Below, piece by piece: positions 35,365 to 44,265 of a stretch of 64,000 nucleotides of DNA. The stretch is taken from positions 2,592,501 through 2,656,500 of the forward strand of contig NZ_JAUFQI010000001.1 in NCBI RefSeq assembly GCF_030409715.1, written 5' to 3'. Below the pieces are notes generated by a model, which ran no database searches, was not told where the DNA came from, and was given only the letters and a program-made list of their open reading frames with translations. Source of the DNA: Reinekea marina. GTDB taxonomy: Bacteria; Pseudomonadota; Gammaproteobacteria; Pseudomonadales; Natronospirillaceae. A program made the translations under genes and the position numbers. Position 1 is the stretch's first letter. Every line of letters starts with the position of its first letter.

Positions 35365-35724
35365 TAACGCAAAGCACTGCGGCGAACGACAGTGAGTCCA
35401 GTGCCGTAGGCACGATGCAGCTGCGCCTTGTTACAAATAGTGGCCTGTGGCTCTTAACTATCACGTACCAACGTGCTTAATTATTTATTGTTTTCCACCA
35501 AGCTTCGCCTTTGGTGCGGAAGTTTAGCTTGATGACCTTTAAACTTGCTTGCCAGCTTAACTAGGCTGGCTAATCACTTTACCCTAGCTTGGGAGCGATG
35601 ACTATTGCGTACAAGCTAGCCTATTAAAATTGTGAACCGTTGCTCTAAAAACCATAAATTTATACGAGCAAAACTATATTTCGGTGCAGGATTCATTCAA
35701 TAGTTTTAAATCCCCTTCCACCTG
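35365..35724 (-). repeat. Type A non-coding cassette, copy A9
   Basis: attC 35365-35436. Closest to A15 (40390); both have CACGTACCAACGTG and CACCAAGCT in the first stem. Confidence 0.92.
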
Positions 35725-35808
35725 TAACGTTTTGCACACCGGCTAAATTGAACGCCAGTGAGATTTAGTCCAAAGCCCGGTACGGGCCGGTGCTGCTACT
35801 TGTTAGGC
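35725..35808 (-). other. attC of the methyltransferase cassette (35803)
   Basis: 84-bp site, TAACGTTTTGCACACCGGC to CTACTTGTTAGG; loop GCCCGGTACGGGCCGG. Confidence 0.88.
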
Positions 35809-36429
35809 TTTACGTGCAGCTACCATTAAATACTCGCAAGAGTACCCTGCACCAGAAGTGTAACCAACCGCTCTTTCCTGTTGTGATACCACAAACCCGG
35901 AATTAACAATGAAATCATTGATTTCCGATTCAGCGTAAGCAGTGTGAACTACTTCTCCACTGTAGGTATTTCTAGGAAGCTTTGTATTATTTGGGTCATG
36001 TACCTGAAAGCTGATAAGGGCTATACCACCTGGTTTTGTTATTGCTGCTACTTCTTCCATGAAAAACTGTATATTGCTGAGAAATTCAGAAAACCCAAGA
36101 GCAACCACAAGATCATTAGGCTGTTCAAACAGTTGAGAAAATGACTTATCCAAATCCATTTGAATTGTCTTGTTGTAGCAGGCTTTAGACTCAGCATATC
36201 GAATCATATTCTCTGAGATGTCGATTCCTGTAATATGTGCGTCTGCAAAGGAGTTTCTCAACACTTCACCGAGTACACCGTTGGCACAGCCCAAATCTAC
36301 AATAGATGAGCAAGTAAACCTGTTGGCTTCTAGGAATCGAGATAACCAATCAGGGCCAATATACATACTACTATCTACAAGATCCGAATATCTATGAGCA
36401 GTTTCGTTATACAGTTCTTCTACGTTCAT
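35803..36429 (-). CDS. Class I SAM-dependent methyltransferase
   Basis: 208 residues from MNVEELYNETAHRYSDLVDS; the longer frame enters an attC. The SAM site is SIVDLGCANGVLGEVL, followed by ITGIDISENMIRYAESKACY and NDLVVALGFSEFLSNIQFFM. The C-terminus GYTSGAGYSCEYLMVAARKA closes the fold. It methylates an unknown small molecule. Only gene of its cassette. Confidence 0.88.
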   Translation of the reverse strand: MNVEELYNETAHRYSDLVDSSMYIGPDWLSRFLEANRFTCSSIVDLGCANGVLGEVLRNSFADAHITGIDISENMIRYAESKACYNKTIQMDLDKSFSQLFEQPNDLVVALGFSEFLSNIQFFMEEVAAITKPGGIALISFQVHDPNNTKLPRNTYSGEVVHTAYAESEINDFIVNSGFVVSQQERAVGYTSGAGYSCEYLMVAARKA

Positions 36430-36446
36430 GTACTTATCTGTGAGCC

Positions 36447-36806
36447 TAACGCAAAGCACTGCGGCGAGCGTGAGCGAGTCCAGTGCCGTAGGCACGATGC
36501 AGCTGCGCCTTGTTACAAGTAGTGGCTTGTGGCTCTTAACTATCACGTGCCAACGTGCTTAATTATTTATTGTTTTCCATCAAGCTCCGCCTTTGGTGCG
36601 GAAGTTTAGCTTGATGACCATTAAACTTGCTTGCCAGCTTAACTAGGCTGGCTAATCACTCTACCCTAGCTTGGGAGCGATGGCTATTGCGTACAAGCTA
36701 GCCTGTTAAAGTTGTGAACCGTTGCACTCAAAACCACAAATCAATACGGGCAATACTATTTTTTGGTACAGATTAAATTCAATAGTTTCAAATGGTTTTC
36801 CACCTG
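36447..36806 (-). repeat. Type A non-coding cassette, copy A10
   Basis: attC 36447-36518 (GAGCGTGAGCGAG variant). Twin of A6. Confidence 0.92.
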
Positions 36807-37166
36807 TAACGCAAAGCACTGCGGCGAACGACAGTGAGTCCAGTGCCGTAGGCACGATGCAGCTGCGCCTTGTTACAAGTAGTGGCTTGTGGCTCTTAAC
36901 TATCACGTGCCCACGTGCTTTTTAATTTATTGTTTTCCATCAAGCTCCGCTTTTGGTGCAGTATTTCAGCTTAATGGCCTTTAAATTTGGTTGCCAGCTT
37001 AACGAGGCTGGCTATTCACTCTACCCTAGCTTGGGAGCGATGACTATTGCGTACAAGCTAGCCTGTTAAATTTGTGAACCGTTACACCTAAAACCACAAA
37101 TTAATATGGGCAAAACTATATTTTGGTGCAGACTACACTCAATAGTCTTAAATACTTTCCCACCTG
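36807..37166 (-). repeat. Type A non-coding cassette, copy A11
   Basis: attC 36807-36878. Directly follows A10 and lies next to the CBASS cassette. Its left part resembles A4/A7. Confidence 0.92.
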
Positions 37167-37253
37167 TAACGCCCCGCTAAACGGCGAGCGTCAGCGAGTC
37201 CGGTGGAGGCCACGCCTTTTGTGGCCGGAAAGTATTTGAGCGGCTTGTTAACT
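37167..37253 (-). other. attC of the CBASS-like cassette
   Basis: 87-bp site, TAACGCCCCGCTAAACGGCG to GAGCGGCTTGTTAAC; the loop GGCCACGCCTTTTGTGGCC pairs well. Confidence 0.92.
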
Positions 37254-37904
37254 GTGTCTTCGCTCCATTGTGATTAGACCCGCAGTATTCATACCACGTT
37301 GCCAAGCTCTATTTGTCCAGTATGTTCCTTTTAAAACTGTTTTTTCTTCCTTAACTATGATCTCTAGCTTGGCCGCCCCGTCAAAGAGTCTATCATCTGT
37401 TTCTTTAGGAATCGGAACTGACGCTTCAAAAATATAACTTAGATAGAAAGTTCCTGTACGAGGATCTCTATAAAGCTCGCTCTGTATCACCTTACTTTCT
37501 TGGTAACCGTCCAATGACCTCAATGCCAAGCTAAACCCAAACAAATCCGCCTTAACGGTCAATTCAACTTCTTTTGTTACTTTGTTGCCGTTTTCGTCGG
37601 CATAACTTGAGTGGATCTCTCCCAACCACTTCCCGTTGAGGTTTGGACACACAGATTTATGCAGGATCGCCCCGAGAAATGGGAGTTTCCAGAAAGCCAA
37701 CCATCCCCATTTCCCAATGACAAAAATAACAAAGACAAATATTAGCGTTATCGGCGCTGTAAGCTGAAAAGAGTCACCAAAGGTATTCCAGGAAAGCTCT
37801 CCACCATTAGGGCCCATTAGCAGGATCAATGCAGAGAGAAATAATGCTGAAAAAATAGCGAGTAATAGCTTTAATAACCCGAGTTTCGGAAATACCTTCC
37901 ACAT
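37248..37904 (-). CDS. Cap15-like CBASS effector (2TM + beta-barrel)
   Basis: 218 residues. Two membrane helices (about 10-30 and 49-66) are followed by a beta-rich domain (about 80-215) with VCPNLNGKWLGEIHSSYADE, VELTVKADLFGFSLALRSLD, LSYIFEASVPIP and KTVLKGTYWTNRAWQRGMNT. Two helices plus a lipocalin-like barrel with a P-x-L-x-G-x-W-x-G opening is the layout of Cap15, which senses a cyclic nucleotide and disrupts the inner membrane. It starts 2 bp after the CD-NTase stop, with AGGTAG inside the end of that gene, so the two are coupled. Assignment is by topology, motif and gene context; no search was run. Confidence 0.78.
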   Translation of the reverse strand: MWKVFPKLGLLKLLLAIFSALFLSALILLMGPNGGELSWNTFGDSFQLTAPITLIFVFVIFVIGKWGWLAFWKLPFLGAILHKSVCPNLNGKWLGEIHSSYADENGNKVTKEVELTVKADLFGFSLALRSLDGYQESKVIQSELYRDPRTGTFYLSYIFEASVPIPKETDDRLFDGAAKLEIIVKEEKTVLKGTYWTNRAWQRGMNTAGLITMERRHS

Positions 37905-37906
37905 AT

Positions 37907-39268
37907 TTATCTACCTTTAAAATAATTTTTCCTGGGAGGATTTCTTAGAGGTCTGGAAAGCCCAGTTATGCGAACTTTAACTGCACCCATGCCCTTTATA
38001 TTGTTCTTATCAAACACCAAGCATTCCATATAGTGGGTGCCGCTATAACTGCAACCCTCATACCGCTCCTCGCTAACAGAAAGTACCGAAGTATGGCCAA
38101 GATCGTTGACTCTTTTTGCTTCCGCATCTTGATTTCGTACAATCCAATGAACTTCGGCAGTTTCACTATAGTCAGCGTCATTCTCTATTGAAAAATAAAG
38201 CTCTTCATCACGAAACACCTTTATTTCATCTTTCACACCACTAGATAGAAGCTTCTTATTTTTGTCTAAATGACGAACTTTAATTTTAGGGGGAACTGTT
38301 ATTGCGGGAAGGTTTGTATTCTTGGATACTTCATCAATCCTTTCAATAAAAGGAGGAAACATGTGTTCAAATGTTGCGCTCCACAGAACATATTGCTGGA
38401 GACTATCCTCTGATTTATTGATAAATTCACACACATTTTTTAATGAATCTGATCTATTTTTAATTTTTTGATATTCATTTCCTTTGAAACCAAACAAATC
38501 CCCTCCGCCGCAGGGATTGTCTAGCGAGTCATTTTCGATAATGTAATTCATAACATTTACTGCGGTTTGAATGAAGGCGTCATCGTCATCATCCGCCTCA
38601 ACATATAGATCTGCAACTAACACCGTAACTGCTATTGATGGAATTCGAATTTCATCTTCCTTTCCTTTGATCGCAGTCCAAACCTTTAGATATTTGATTA
38701 TCCTTCTAAGCTGAGCCAAAGATTTTGGCGTTAAACTCGATAATTTTTTATTGAACCAATCCTGAAGCGCTTTCGGGTCACTATCAACCCACTCGTCCGA
38801 TTGAACTGCTAGCTTACAAGTGTCTGTTTCAGCATCGTAATAGTAGATAGGTATATCAATATGGAAAGATGAAGGATAAATCAGCCGCTCGCAGCTCGTT
38901 TTACTATCCCCGACTTTGGCTTCAGGTCTATTTGAAACATACCACTCAAGAATGCTTCTATTAACCTGCTTTACATCTAACGCAGATAATCCTTCGTCTT
39001 CTGCATTGCATAAAACATATATTCCAACATCAATGTCAAATTCATCGCCCTTTTGTATAGGCCTTACAAGGGTTTGATTTTTATAGGAACCTTGGAGCCA
39101 ATGTCTTACTGGAACTTCCAGTGATGAGGAAAGCTCGGGCTTGATTAGCTCAAGTAGCTTATCTTTCTTGGCTCTAGCATCTTCCAATTGTTCTGGCGTC
39201 AACGAAATACGTGTAAAGAGTGTTTCATTTTCGTTATTCTCAAAAAACAGCTTAGCGCTTAATCCCAT
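37907..39268 (-). CDS. CD-NTase (CBASS cyclic-nucleotide synthase)
   Basis: 453 residues. The polymerase-beta nucleotidyltransferase core is WLQGSYKNQTLVRP at about residue 58, with GS at 60-61 and metal ligands in EFDIDVGIYV (Asp78, Asp80) and FHIDIPIYY (Asp138). The helical core follows (LAQLRRIIKYLKVWTAIKGK). The C-terminal ~120 residues form a beta-rich domain (DEELYFSIENDADYSETAEV; HYMECLVF) like the AGS-C sensor part of SMODS proteins. It should make a cyclic di- or trinucleotide on phage infection and trigger the downstream effector. AGGGA lies before the ATG. First gene of a two-gene cassette; no Cap2/Cap3 or other ancillary genes, i.e. a minimal type I system. Confidence 0.88.
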   Translation of the reverse strand: MGLSAKLFFENNENETLFTRISLTPEQLEDARAKKDKLLELIKPELSSSLEVPVRHWLQGSYKNQTLVRPIQKGDEFDIDVGIYVLCNAEDEGLSALDVKQVNRSILEWYVSNRPEAKVGDSKTSCERLIYPSSFHIDIPIYYYDAETDTCKLAVQSDEWVDSDPKALQDWFNKKLSSLTPKSLAQLRRIIKYLKVWTAIKGKEDEIRIPSIAVTVLVADLYVEADDDDDAFIQTAVNVMNYIIENDSLDNPCGGGDLFGFKGNEYQKIKNRSDSLKNVCEFINKSEDSLQQYVLWSATFEHMFPPFIERIDEVSKNTNLPAITVPPKIKVRHLDKNKKLLSSGVKDEIKVFRDEELYFSIENDADYSETAEVHWIVRNQDAEAKRVNDLGHTSVLSVSEERYEGCSYSGTHYMECLVFDKNNIKGMGAVKVRITGLSRPLRNPPRKNYFKGR

Positions 39269-39308
39269 TAATTTATTTCCCTATGGCTGCGTACGTACAC
39301 CGGACAGT

Positions 39309-39668
39309 TAACGCAAAGCACTGCGGCGAACGACAGTGAGTCCAGTGCCGTAGGCACGATGCAGCTGTGCCTTGTTACAAGTAGTGGCCTGTGGCTCTTA
39401 ACTATCACGTGCCAGCGTGCTTAATTATTTATTGTTTTTCACCAAGCTTCGCTTTTGACGCGGTATTTAAGCTTGATGGCCTTTATACTTGGCTGCTAGA
39501 TTAACGAGGCTGGCTATTCACTCTACCCTAGCTTGGGAGCGATGACTATTGCGTACAAGCTAGCCTGTTAAATTTGTGAACCGTTGCACCTAAAACCACA
39601 AATTAATACGGGCAAAACTATATTTTGGTGCAGGATTCAATAATTAGTTTTGAATGCCCTTCCACCTG
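39309..39668 (-). repeat. Type A non-coding cassette, copy A12
   Basis: attC 39309-39380. First of five consecutive A copies. The second stem is damaged (GCTAGATTAACGAGG). Confidence 0.92.
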
Positions 39669-40028
39669 TAACGTATAGCACTGCGGCGAACGACAGTGAG
39701 TCCAGCACCGAAGGTGCGATGCAGCTGCTACTTGTTACAAGTAGTAGCTTGTGGCTCTTAATTGTCACGTGCCAACGTGCTTATTTATTGCTTGTTTTCC
39801 ACCAAGCTCCGCTTTTGGTGCGGTATTTCAGCTTGATGGCCTTTAAATTTGGTTGCCAGCTTAACGAGGCTGGCTATTCACTCTACCCTAGCTTAGGAGC
39901 GATGACTATTGCGTACAAGCTAGCCTACTAAAATTGTGAACCGTTGCTCTAAAAACCATAAATTTATACGAGCAAAACTATATTTCGGTGCAGGATTCAT
40001 TCAATAGTTTTAAATGCCCTTCCACCTG
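39669..40028 (-). repeat. Type A non-coding cassette, copy A13
   Basis: attC 39669-39740, CGAAGGTGCG variant. The third stem has CTAGCTTA/CAAGCTAG, pairing as G-U only on the minus strand. Confidence 0.92.
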
Positions 40029-40389
40029 TAACGCAAAGCACTGCGGCGAACGACAGTGAGTCCAGTGCCGTAGGCACGATGCAGCTGCGCCTTGTTACAA
40101 GTAGTGGCCTGTGGCTCTTTACTATCACGTGCCAACGTGCTTAATTATTTATTGTTTTTTACCAAGCTTCGCTTTTGAAGCGGTATTTAAGCTTGATGTC
40201 CTTTAAATTTGGCTGCCAGCTTAACGAGGCTGGCTATTCACTTTACCCTAGCTTGGGAGCGATGACTATTGCGTACAAGCTAGCCTTTGAAAGTTGTGAA
40301 CCGTTGCAATTAAAACCACAAATTAATACGGGCAAAACTAATCTGTTGGTGCAGGATTCAATAATTAGCTTTGAATGCCCTTCCACCTG
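40029..40389 (-). repeat. Type A non-coding cassette, copy A14 (reference copy)
   Basis: attC 40029-40100. Stems: CACGT 40126-40130 with ACGTG 40135-40139; CAAGCTT 40163-40169 with AAGCTTG 40189-40195; GCCAGC 40215-40220 with GCTGGC 40229-40234; CTAGCTTG 40248-40255 with CAAGCTAG 40276-40283. Confidence 0.93.
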
Positions 40390-40749
40390 TAACGCAAAGC
40401 ACTGCGGCGAACGACAGTGAGTCCAGTGCCGTAGGCACGATGCAGCTGCGCCTTGTTACAAGTAGTGGCCTGTGGCTCTGAACTATCACGTACCAACGTG
40501 CTTAATTATTTATTGTTTTCCACCAAGCTTCGCCTTTGGTGCGGAAGTTTAGCTTGATGACCTTTAAACTTGCTTGCCAGCTTAACTAGGCTGGCTAATC
40601 ACTCTACCCTAGCTTGGGAGCGATGACTATTGCGTACAAGCTAGCCTGTTAAAGTTGTGAACCGTTGCTCTAAAAACCATAAATTTATACGAGCAAAACT
40701 ATATTTTGGTGCAGGATTCATTCAATAGTTTTAAATGCCCATCCACCTG
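40390..40749 (-). repeat. Type A non-coding cassette, copy A15
   Basis: attC 40390-40461. Twin of A9. Confidence 0.92.
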
Positions 40750-41109
40750 TAACGAATAGCACTGCGGCGAACGACAGTGAGTCCAGCACCGAAGGTGCGA
40801 TGCAGCTGCTACTTGTTACAACTAGTAGCTTGTGGCTCTTAACTATCACGTGCCAACGTGCTTTTTAATTTATTGTTTTCCATCTAGCTCCGCTTTTGGC
40901 GGTGTATTTTAGCTTGATGGCCTTTAAATTTGGCTGCCAGCTTAACGAGGCTGGCTTTTCTCTCAACCCTAGCTTGGGAGCGATGACTATTGCGTACAAG
41001 CTAGCCTATAAACTTTGCTAACCTTTGAATTCAAAACCAAAATTTTATACGAGAACAACTCAATTTTGGTGCTGGATTCAGTTATTAACTTTGAATGCCC
41101 TTCCACCTG
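40750..41109 (-). repeat. Type A non-coding cassette, copy A16
   Basis: attC 40750-40821, AATAGCACTGCGG variant. Twin of A5. Confidence 0.92.
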
Positions 41110-41163
41110 TAACGTTTTTAGCACGCGCGAGTTTACGAGTCGCAGTGCCTATATTTGTTAATG
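41110..41163 (-). other. attC of the secreted 177-aa cassette, copy 2
   Basis: 54-bp site, same as 26566. Confidence 0.9.
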
Positions 41164-41691
41164 CGGCTTACTCCACCGCCAATTTAAGTTTCCGCTGGAT
41201 GGCTCTGAAATTCGAACCCACCCTATATCTTCCAATTCGTGCCATATTTCAACAAGTGGATCGTTATGCAATTCAATCCAGCAATATCTTTTATTCACAT
41301 TACCTTCTAAGCAGTCACCTTTTCTTCTTGTGACTTTTACTTGGAACGTTGAGTCACCGAGAAGAACAGAAGATCTACCCTCTCCTAGATATTCCAGTAC
41401 CAGAATGTTATCACCAACTTCCTCTCCTTTAACCTCGCTATTTTTACGAGTAATCCTCCCATATCCAGGATTGATTTTTAAAAGTACATTTTTTACGTTA
41501 TAACTTTTCTCTAACTCCACTAAACCTACAACTAACGCATCAACATTTGGTTTTGAATAGATTACATCTCCACTTAAATATGATTGCTCTGCGACTGCAC
41601 AGTCATATCGGTAGCATTCTATCTTACTAATCGTTTCGGCAAAGCAAAGCAGAGACATAAATAAACACAAGCAACCAATTATTAATTTCAT
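41158..41691 (-). CDS. Secreted Cys-rich hypothetical protein, copy 2
   Basis: 177 residues from MKLIIGCLCLFMSLLCFAET, same protein as at 26614. In both places the upstream neighbour (higher coordinate) is a cassette with the type B attC, but that cassette's body has diverged here (B4). Periplasmic, function unknown. Confidence 0.78.
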   Translation of the reverse strand: MKLIIGCLCLFMSLLCFAETISKIECYRYDCAVAEQSYLSGDVIYSKPNVDALVVGLVELEKSYNVKNVLLKINPGYGRITRKNSEVKGEEVGDNILVLEYLGEGRSSVLLGDSTFQVKVTRRKGDCLEGNVNKRYCWIELHNDPLVEIWHELEDIGWVRISEPSSGNLNWRWSKPH

Positions 41692-41699
41692 AAGCTCAT

Positions 41700-41975
41700 T
41701 AACGTTGTACACAGTGGCGAGCGTATGCGAGTCCAGTGCCGTAGGCACGATACTGCTGTACCTTGTTAATGTGCATTGACCACCACTGCCACTTTTTATA
41801 ATTTGTAAAAGCTCAATCAACAAAAGCTTTTACGACGATTTCCTTGCCTTTAATATGCCAGCCACAAAACTTGGCGGCTAGCAATAGTTTTGCTTTTTTT
41901 CAGAAAGTATGCTACTGAAATGTAAAATAAAGTATCAGTTAAGCCAGCTTAAAAAGGCATTCTCATTCTGCACAA
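41700..41975 (-). repeat. Type B non-coding cassette, diverged copy B4
   Basis: attC 41700-41771 identical in type to B1-B3; the sequence departs from them after about 41790. Hairpins are kept with new sequence: GTAAAAGCT 41805-41813 with AGCTTTTAC 41825-41833, and CCAGCC 41858-41863 with GGCTAG 41876-41881. Confidence 0.85.
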
Positions 41976-42335
41976 TAACGCAAAGCACTGCGGCGAACGA
42001 CAGTGAGTCCAGTGCCGAAGGCACGATGCAGCTGCGCCTTGTTACAAGTAGTGGCCTGTGGCTCTTAACTATCACGTGCCAACGTGCTTAATTATTTATT
42101 GTTTTCCATCAAACTTCGCTTTTGGCGCGATATAATAGCTTGATGGCCTTTATACTTGGTTGCCAGCTTAACTAGGCTGGCTAATCACTTTACCCTAGCT
42201 TGGGAGCGATGACTATTGCGTACAAGCTAGCCTATTAAAATTGTGAACCGTTGCTCTAAAAACCATAAATTTATACGAGCAAAACTATATTTCGGTGCAG
42301 GATTCATTCAATAGTTTTAAATGCCCTTCCACCTG
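41976..42335 (-). repeat. Type A non-coding cassette, copy A17
   Basis: attC 41976-42047. First stem CATCAAACT/AGCTTGATG, which keeps pairing (G-U) only on the minus strand. The second half equals A9/A13. Confidence 0.92.
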
Positions 42336-42694
42336 TAACGCAAAGCACTGCGGCGAACGATAGTGAGTCCAGTGCCGTAGGCACGATGCAGCTGCGCCTT
42401 GTTACAATTAGTGGCTTGTGGATCTTTACTATCACGTGCCAGCGTGCTGAACTATTTATTGTTTTCCATCAAGCTCTGCCTTTGGTGCGCAAGTTTAGCT
42501 TGATGACCTTTATACTTGCTTGCCAGCTTAACTAGGCTGCTAATCACTCTACCCTAGCTTGGGAGCGATGACTATTGTGTACAAGCTAGCCTGTTAAAGT
42601 TGTGAGCCGTTGCACTCAAAACCACAAATTTAAACGAGCAATACTATTTTTTGGTGCAGGACTCAATAGTTAGCATTGAATGCCCTTCCACCTG
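42336..42694 (-). repeat. Type A non-coding cassette, copy A18
   Basis: attC 42336-42407. Twin of A2, one or two differences. Confidence 0.92.
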
Positions 42695-42793
42695 TAACGA
42701 CCAAATTTGGGGCGAGCGACGCAAGGAGTGAGTCCCTTGGCCCGCCGCGAAGCGGTTTTTGGCGGGCCAACTTGCAACATTGTCTTGTTATGG
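42695..42793 (-). other. attC of the membrane-anchored protein cassette (42794)
   Basis: 99-bp site, TAACGACCAAATTTGGGGC to TTGTCTTGTTATG; loop GCCCGCCGCGAAGCGG. Confidence 0.88.
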
Positions 42794-43105
42794 TTAGTCA
42801 TTCACAAACCAATATCTATTTTTTTTAAAACCACTTCGATTGCCATAAAATTTTTTAGCCTGCTTTTTAATATTGACCACATCACCAGTAGAGTGCCAAG
42901 GTGCTGACTTCTTTAAGAGCTTAATTTCTCTATTAGCATCTTTAAAAAAGACTTCTTGAATACAATAGCCATCTCGGCATAGCATTTCTTCTTTAATAAC
43001 TTCCAAAGAAACTACCTCGATCTTTGGCTCATAAAAGCCAAAGTAAAATACTACGACAACTAGTATGATAATTATTAATGATAATTCTCTAGCCTTTAAG
43101 CCCAT
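42794..43105 (-). CDS. Membrane-anchored hypothetical protein
   Basis: 103 residues. One N-terminal helix (about 8-26, LSLIIIILVVVVFYFGFY) and a basic soluble part with two Cys (EEMLCRDGYCIQEVFF), likely facing the periplasm. Starts at ATG near GGTAGAGC. No family recognised. Confidence 0.72.
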   Translation of the reverse strand: MGLKARELSLIIIILVVVVFYFGFYEPKIEVVSLEVIKEEMLCRDGYCIQEVFFKDANREIKLLKKSAPWHSTGDVVNIKKQAKKFYGNRSGFKKNRYWFVND

Positions 43106-43121
43106 CTAGATAGCTCTACCA

Positions 43122-43481
43122 TAACGCAAAGCACTGCGGCGAGCGTGAGCGAGTCCAGTGCCGTAGGCACGATGCAGCTGCGCCTTGTTACAAGTAGTGG
43201 CCTGTGGCTCTTAACTATCACGTGCCAGCGTGCTTAATTATTTATTGTTTTCCATCAAGCTTTGCTTTTGACGCGGCATTTAGACTTGATGCCCTTAAAT
43301 TTGGCTGCCAACTTAACGAGGCTGGCTATTCACTCTACCCTAGCTTGGGAGCAATGGCTATTGCGTACAAGCTAGCCGGTTAAAGTTGTGAACCGTTGCT
43401 CCACAAACCACCAATTAATACGGGCAAATCTATATTTATGGTGCAGGATTCAATAATTAGCTTTGAATACCCTTCCACCTG
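43122..43481 (-). repeat. Type A non-coding cassette, copy A19
   Basis: attC 43122-43193. The most diverged A copy. The second stem is GCCAAC/GCTGGC, G-U only on the minus strand. Inner hairpin GCAAT/ATTGC is perfect here. Confidence 0.92.
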
Positions 43482-43570
43482 TAACGTTAAGCGCTGGGTC
43501 GAGGTTACGAGTCCCAAGCCCGCCGCGAAGCGGTTTTAGGCGGGCTTATTCCAGCCGCGCCTTGTTAAAT
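43482..43570 (-). other. attC of the membrane-protein cassette (43574)
   Basis: 89-bp site, TAACGTTAAGCGCTGGGTCG to GCGCCTTGTTAAA; loop GCCCGCCGCGAAGCGG. Confidence 0.88.
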
Positions 43571-43573
43571 TTT

Positions 43574-43891
43574 TTATACCAGCACTATCGCGGATACTAA
43601 ACCCGTCGCTAACAGTATTACCGGTACCCACATTATTAATTTGTATTGGGCAAATGATAGCAAGCGCAAAGGCCGAGCGAGAAAGTGCACCATAAAAAGT
43701 AGTGATAACCCAATCCAAAGAAGCGAAACAAAGACCGCATCGCTACCCTGATAGTAAACAACAGAACTTCTACCCCAAAAGACTGCCTTAGATTGAAGCA
43801 GAAAATACAAGGCATAACCGGCAATAGTTGTGGGAACTATGATACCGAGTACGACTACTTCGACTTTTGCGTATCTTGGTAAGCGCTTCAT
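43574..43891 (-). CDS. Small membrane protein, related to the one at 18075
   Basis: 105 residues, three predicted helices (about 11-31, 50-72, 83-104). Shares the opening KVEVVVLGI and the helix spacing with the cassette protein at 18075. AAGGGAAG precedes the ATG. Function unknown. Confidence 0.75.
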   Translation of the reverse strand: MKRLPRYAKVEVVVLGIIVPTTIAGYALYFLLQSKAVFWGRSSVVYYQGSDAVFVSLLWIGLSLLFMVHFLARPLRLLSFAQYKLIMWVPVILLATGLVSAIVLV

Positions 43892-43904
43892 CTTCCCTTA
43901 AATT

Positions 43905-44265
43905 TAACGAATAGCACTGCGGCGAACGACAGTGAGTCCAGCACCGAAGGTGCGATGCAGCTGCTACTTGTTACAACTAGTAGCTTGTGGCTCTTAACTA
44001 TCACGTGCCAACGTGCTTTTTAATTTATTGTTTTCCATCTAGCTCCGCTTTTGGCGGTGTATTTTAGCTTGATGGCCTTTAAAATTGGCTGCCAGCCTAA
44101 CGAGGCTGGCTTTTCACTCTACCCTAGCTTGGGAGCGATGACTATTGCGTACAAGCTAGCCTTTGAAAGTTGTGAACCGTTGCAATTAAAACCACAAATT
44201 AATACGGGCAAAACTAATCTGTTGGTGCAGGATTCAATAATTAGCTATGAATGCCCTTCCACCTG
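43905..44265 (-). repeat. Type A non-coding cassette, copy A20 (mosaic, first in array)
   Basis: attC 43905-43976. The left half follows A5/A16 (AATAGCACTGCGG, CATCTAGCTCC) and the right half follows A14/A1 (GTTGCAATTAAAACC, AATCTGTTGGTG). This is the cassette nearest the expected insertion end. Confidence 0.92.

Noticed and set aside
36549..36906. Minus-strand ORFs starting MIVKSHKPLLVTRRSC, including the long frame of the methyltransferase
   Set aside because: These read through type A repeat and attC sequence; the real gene starts at 36429.
39309..41109. CRISPR array
   Set aside because: The units are ~360 bp with conserved bodies and attC ends. There are no short repeats with unique spacers and no cas genes.
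41692..41823. N-terminal extension of the secreted protein (MLIELLQ...)
   Set aside because: It crosses an attC and a type B cassette, while a clean signal peptide begins at 41691.
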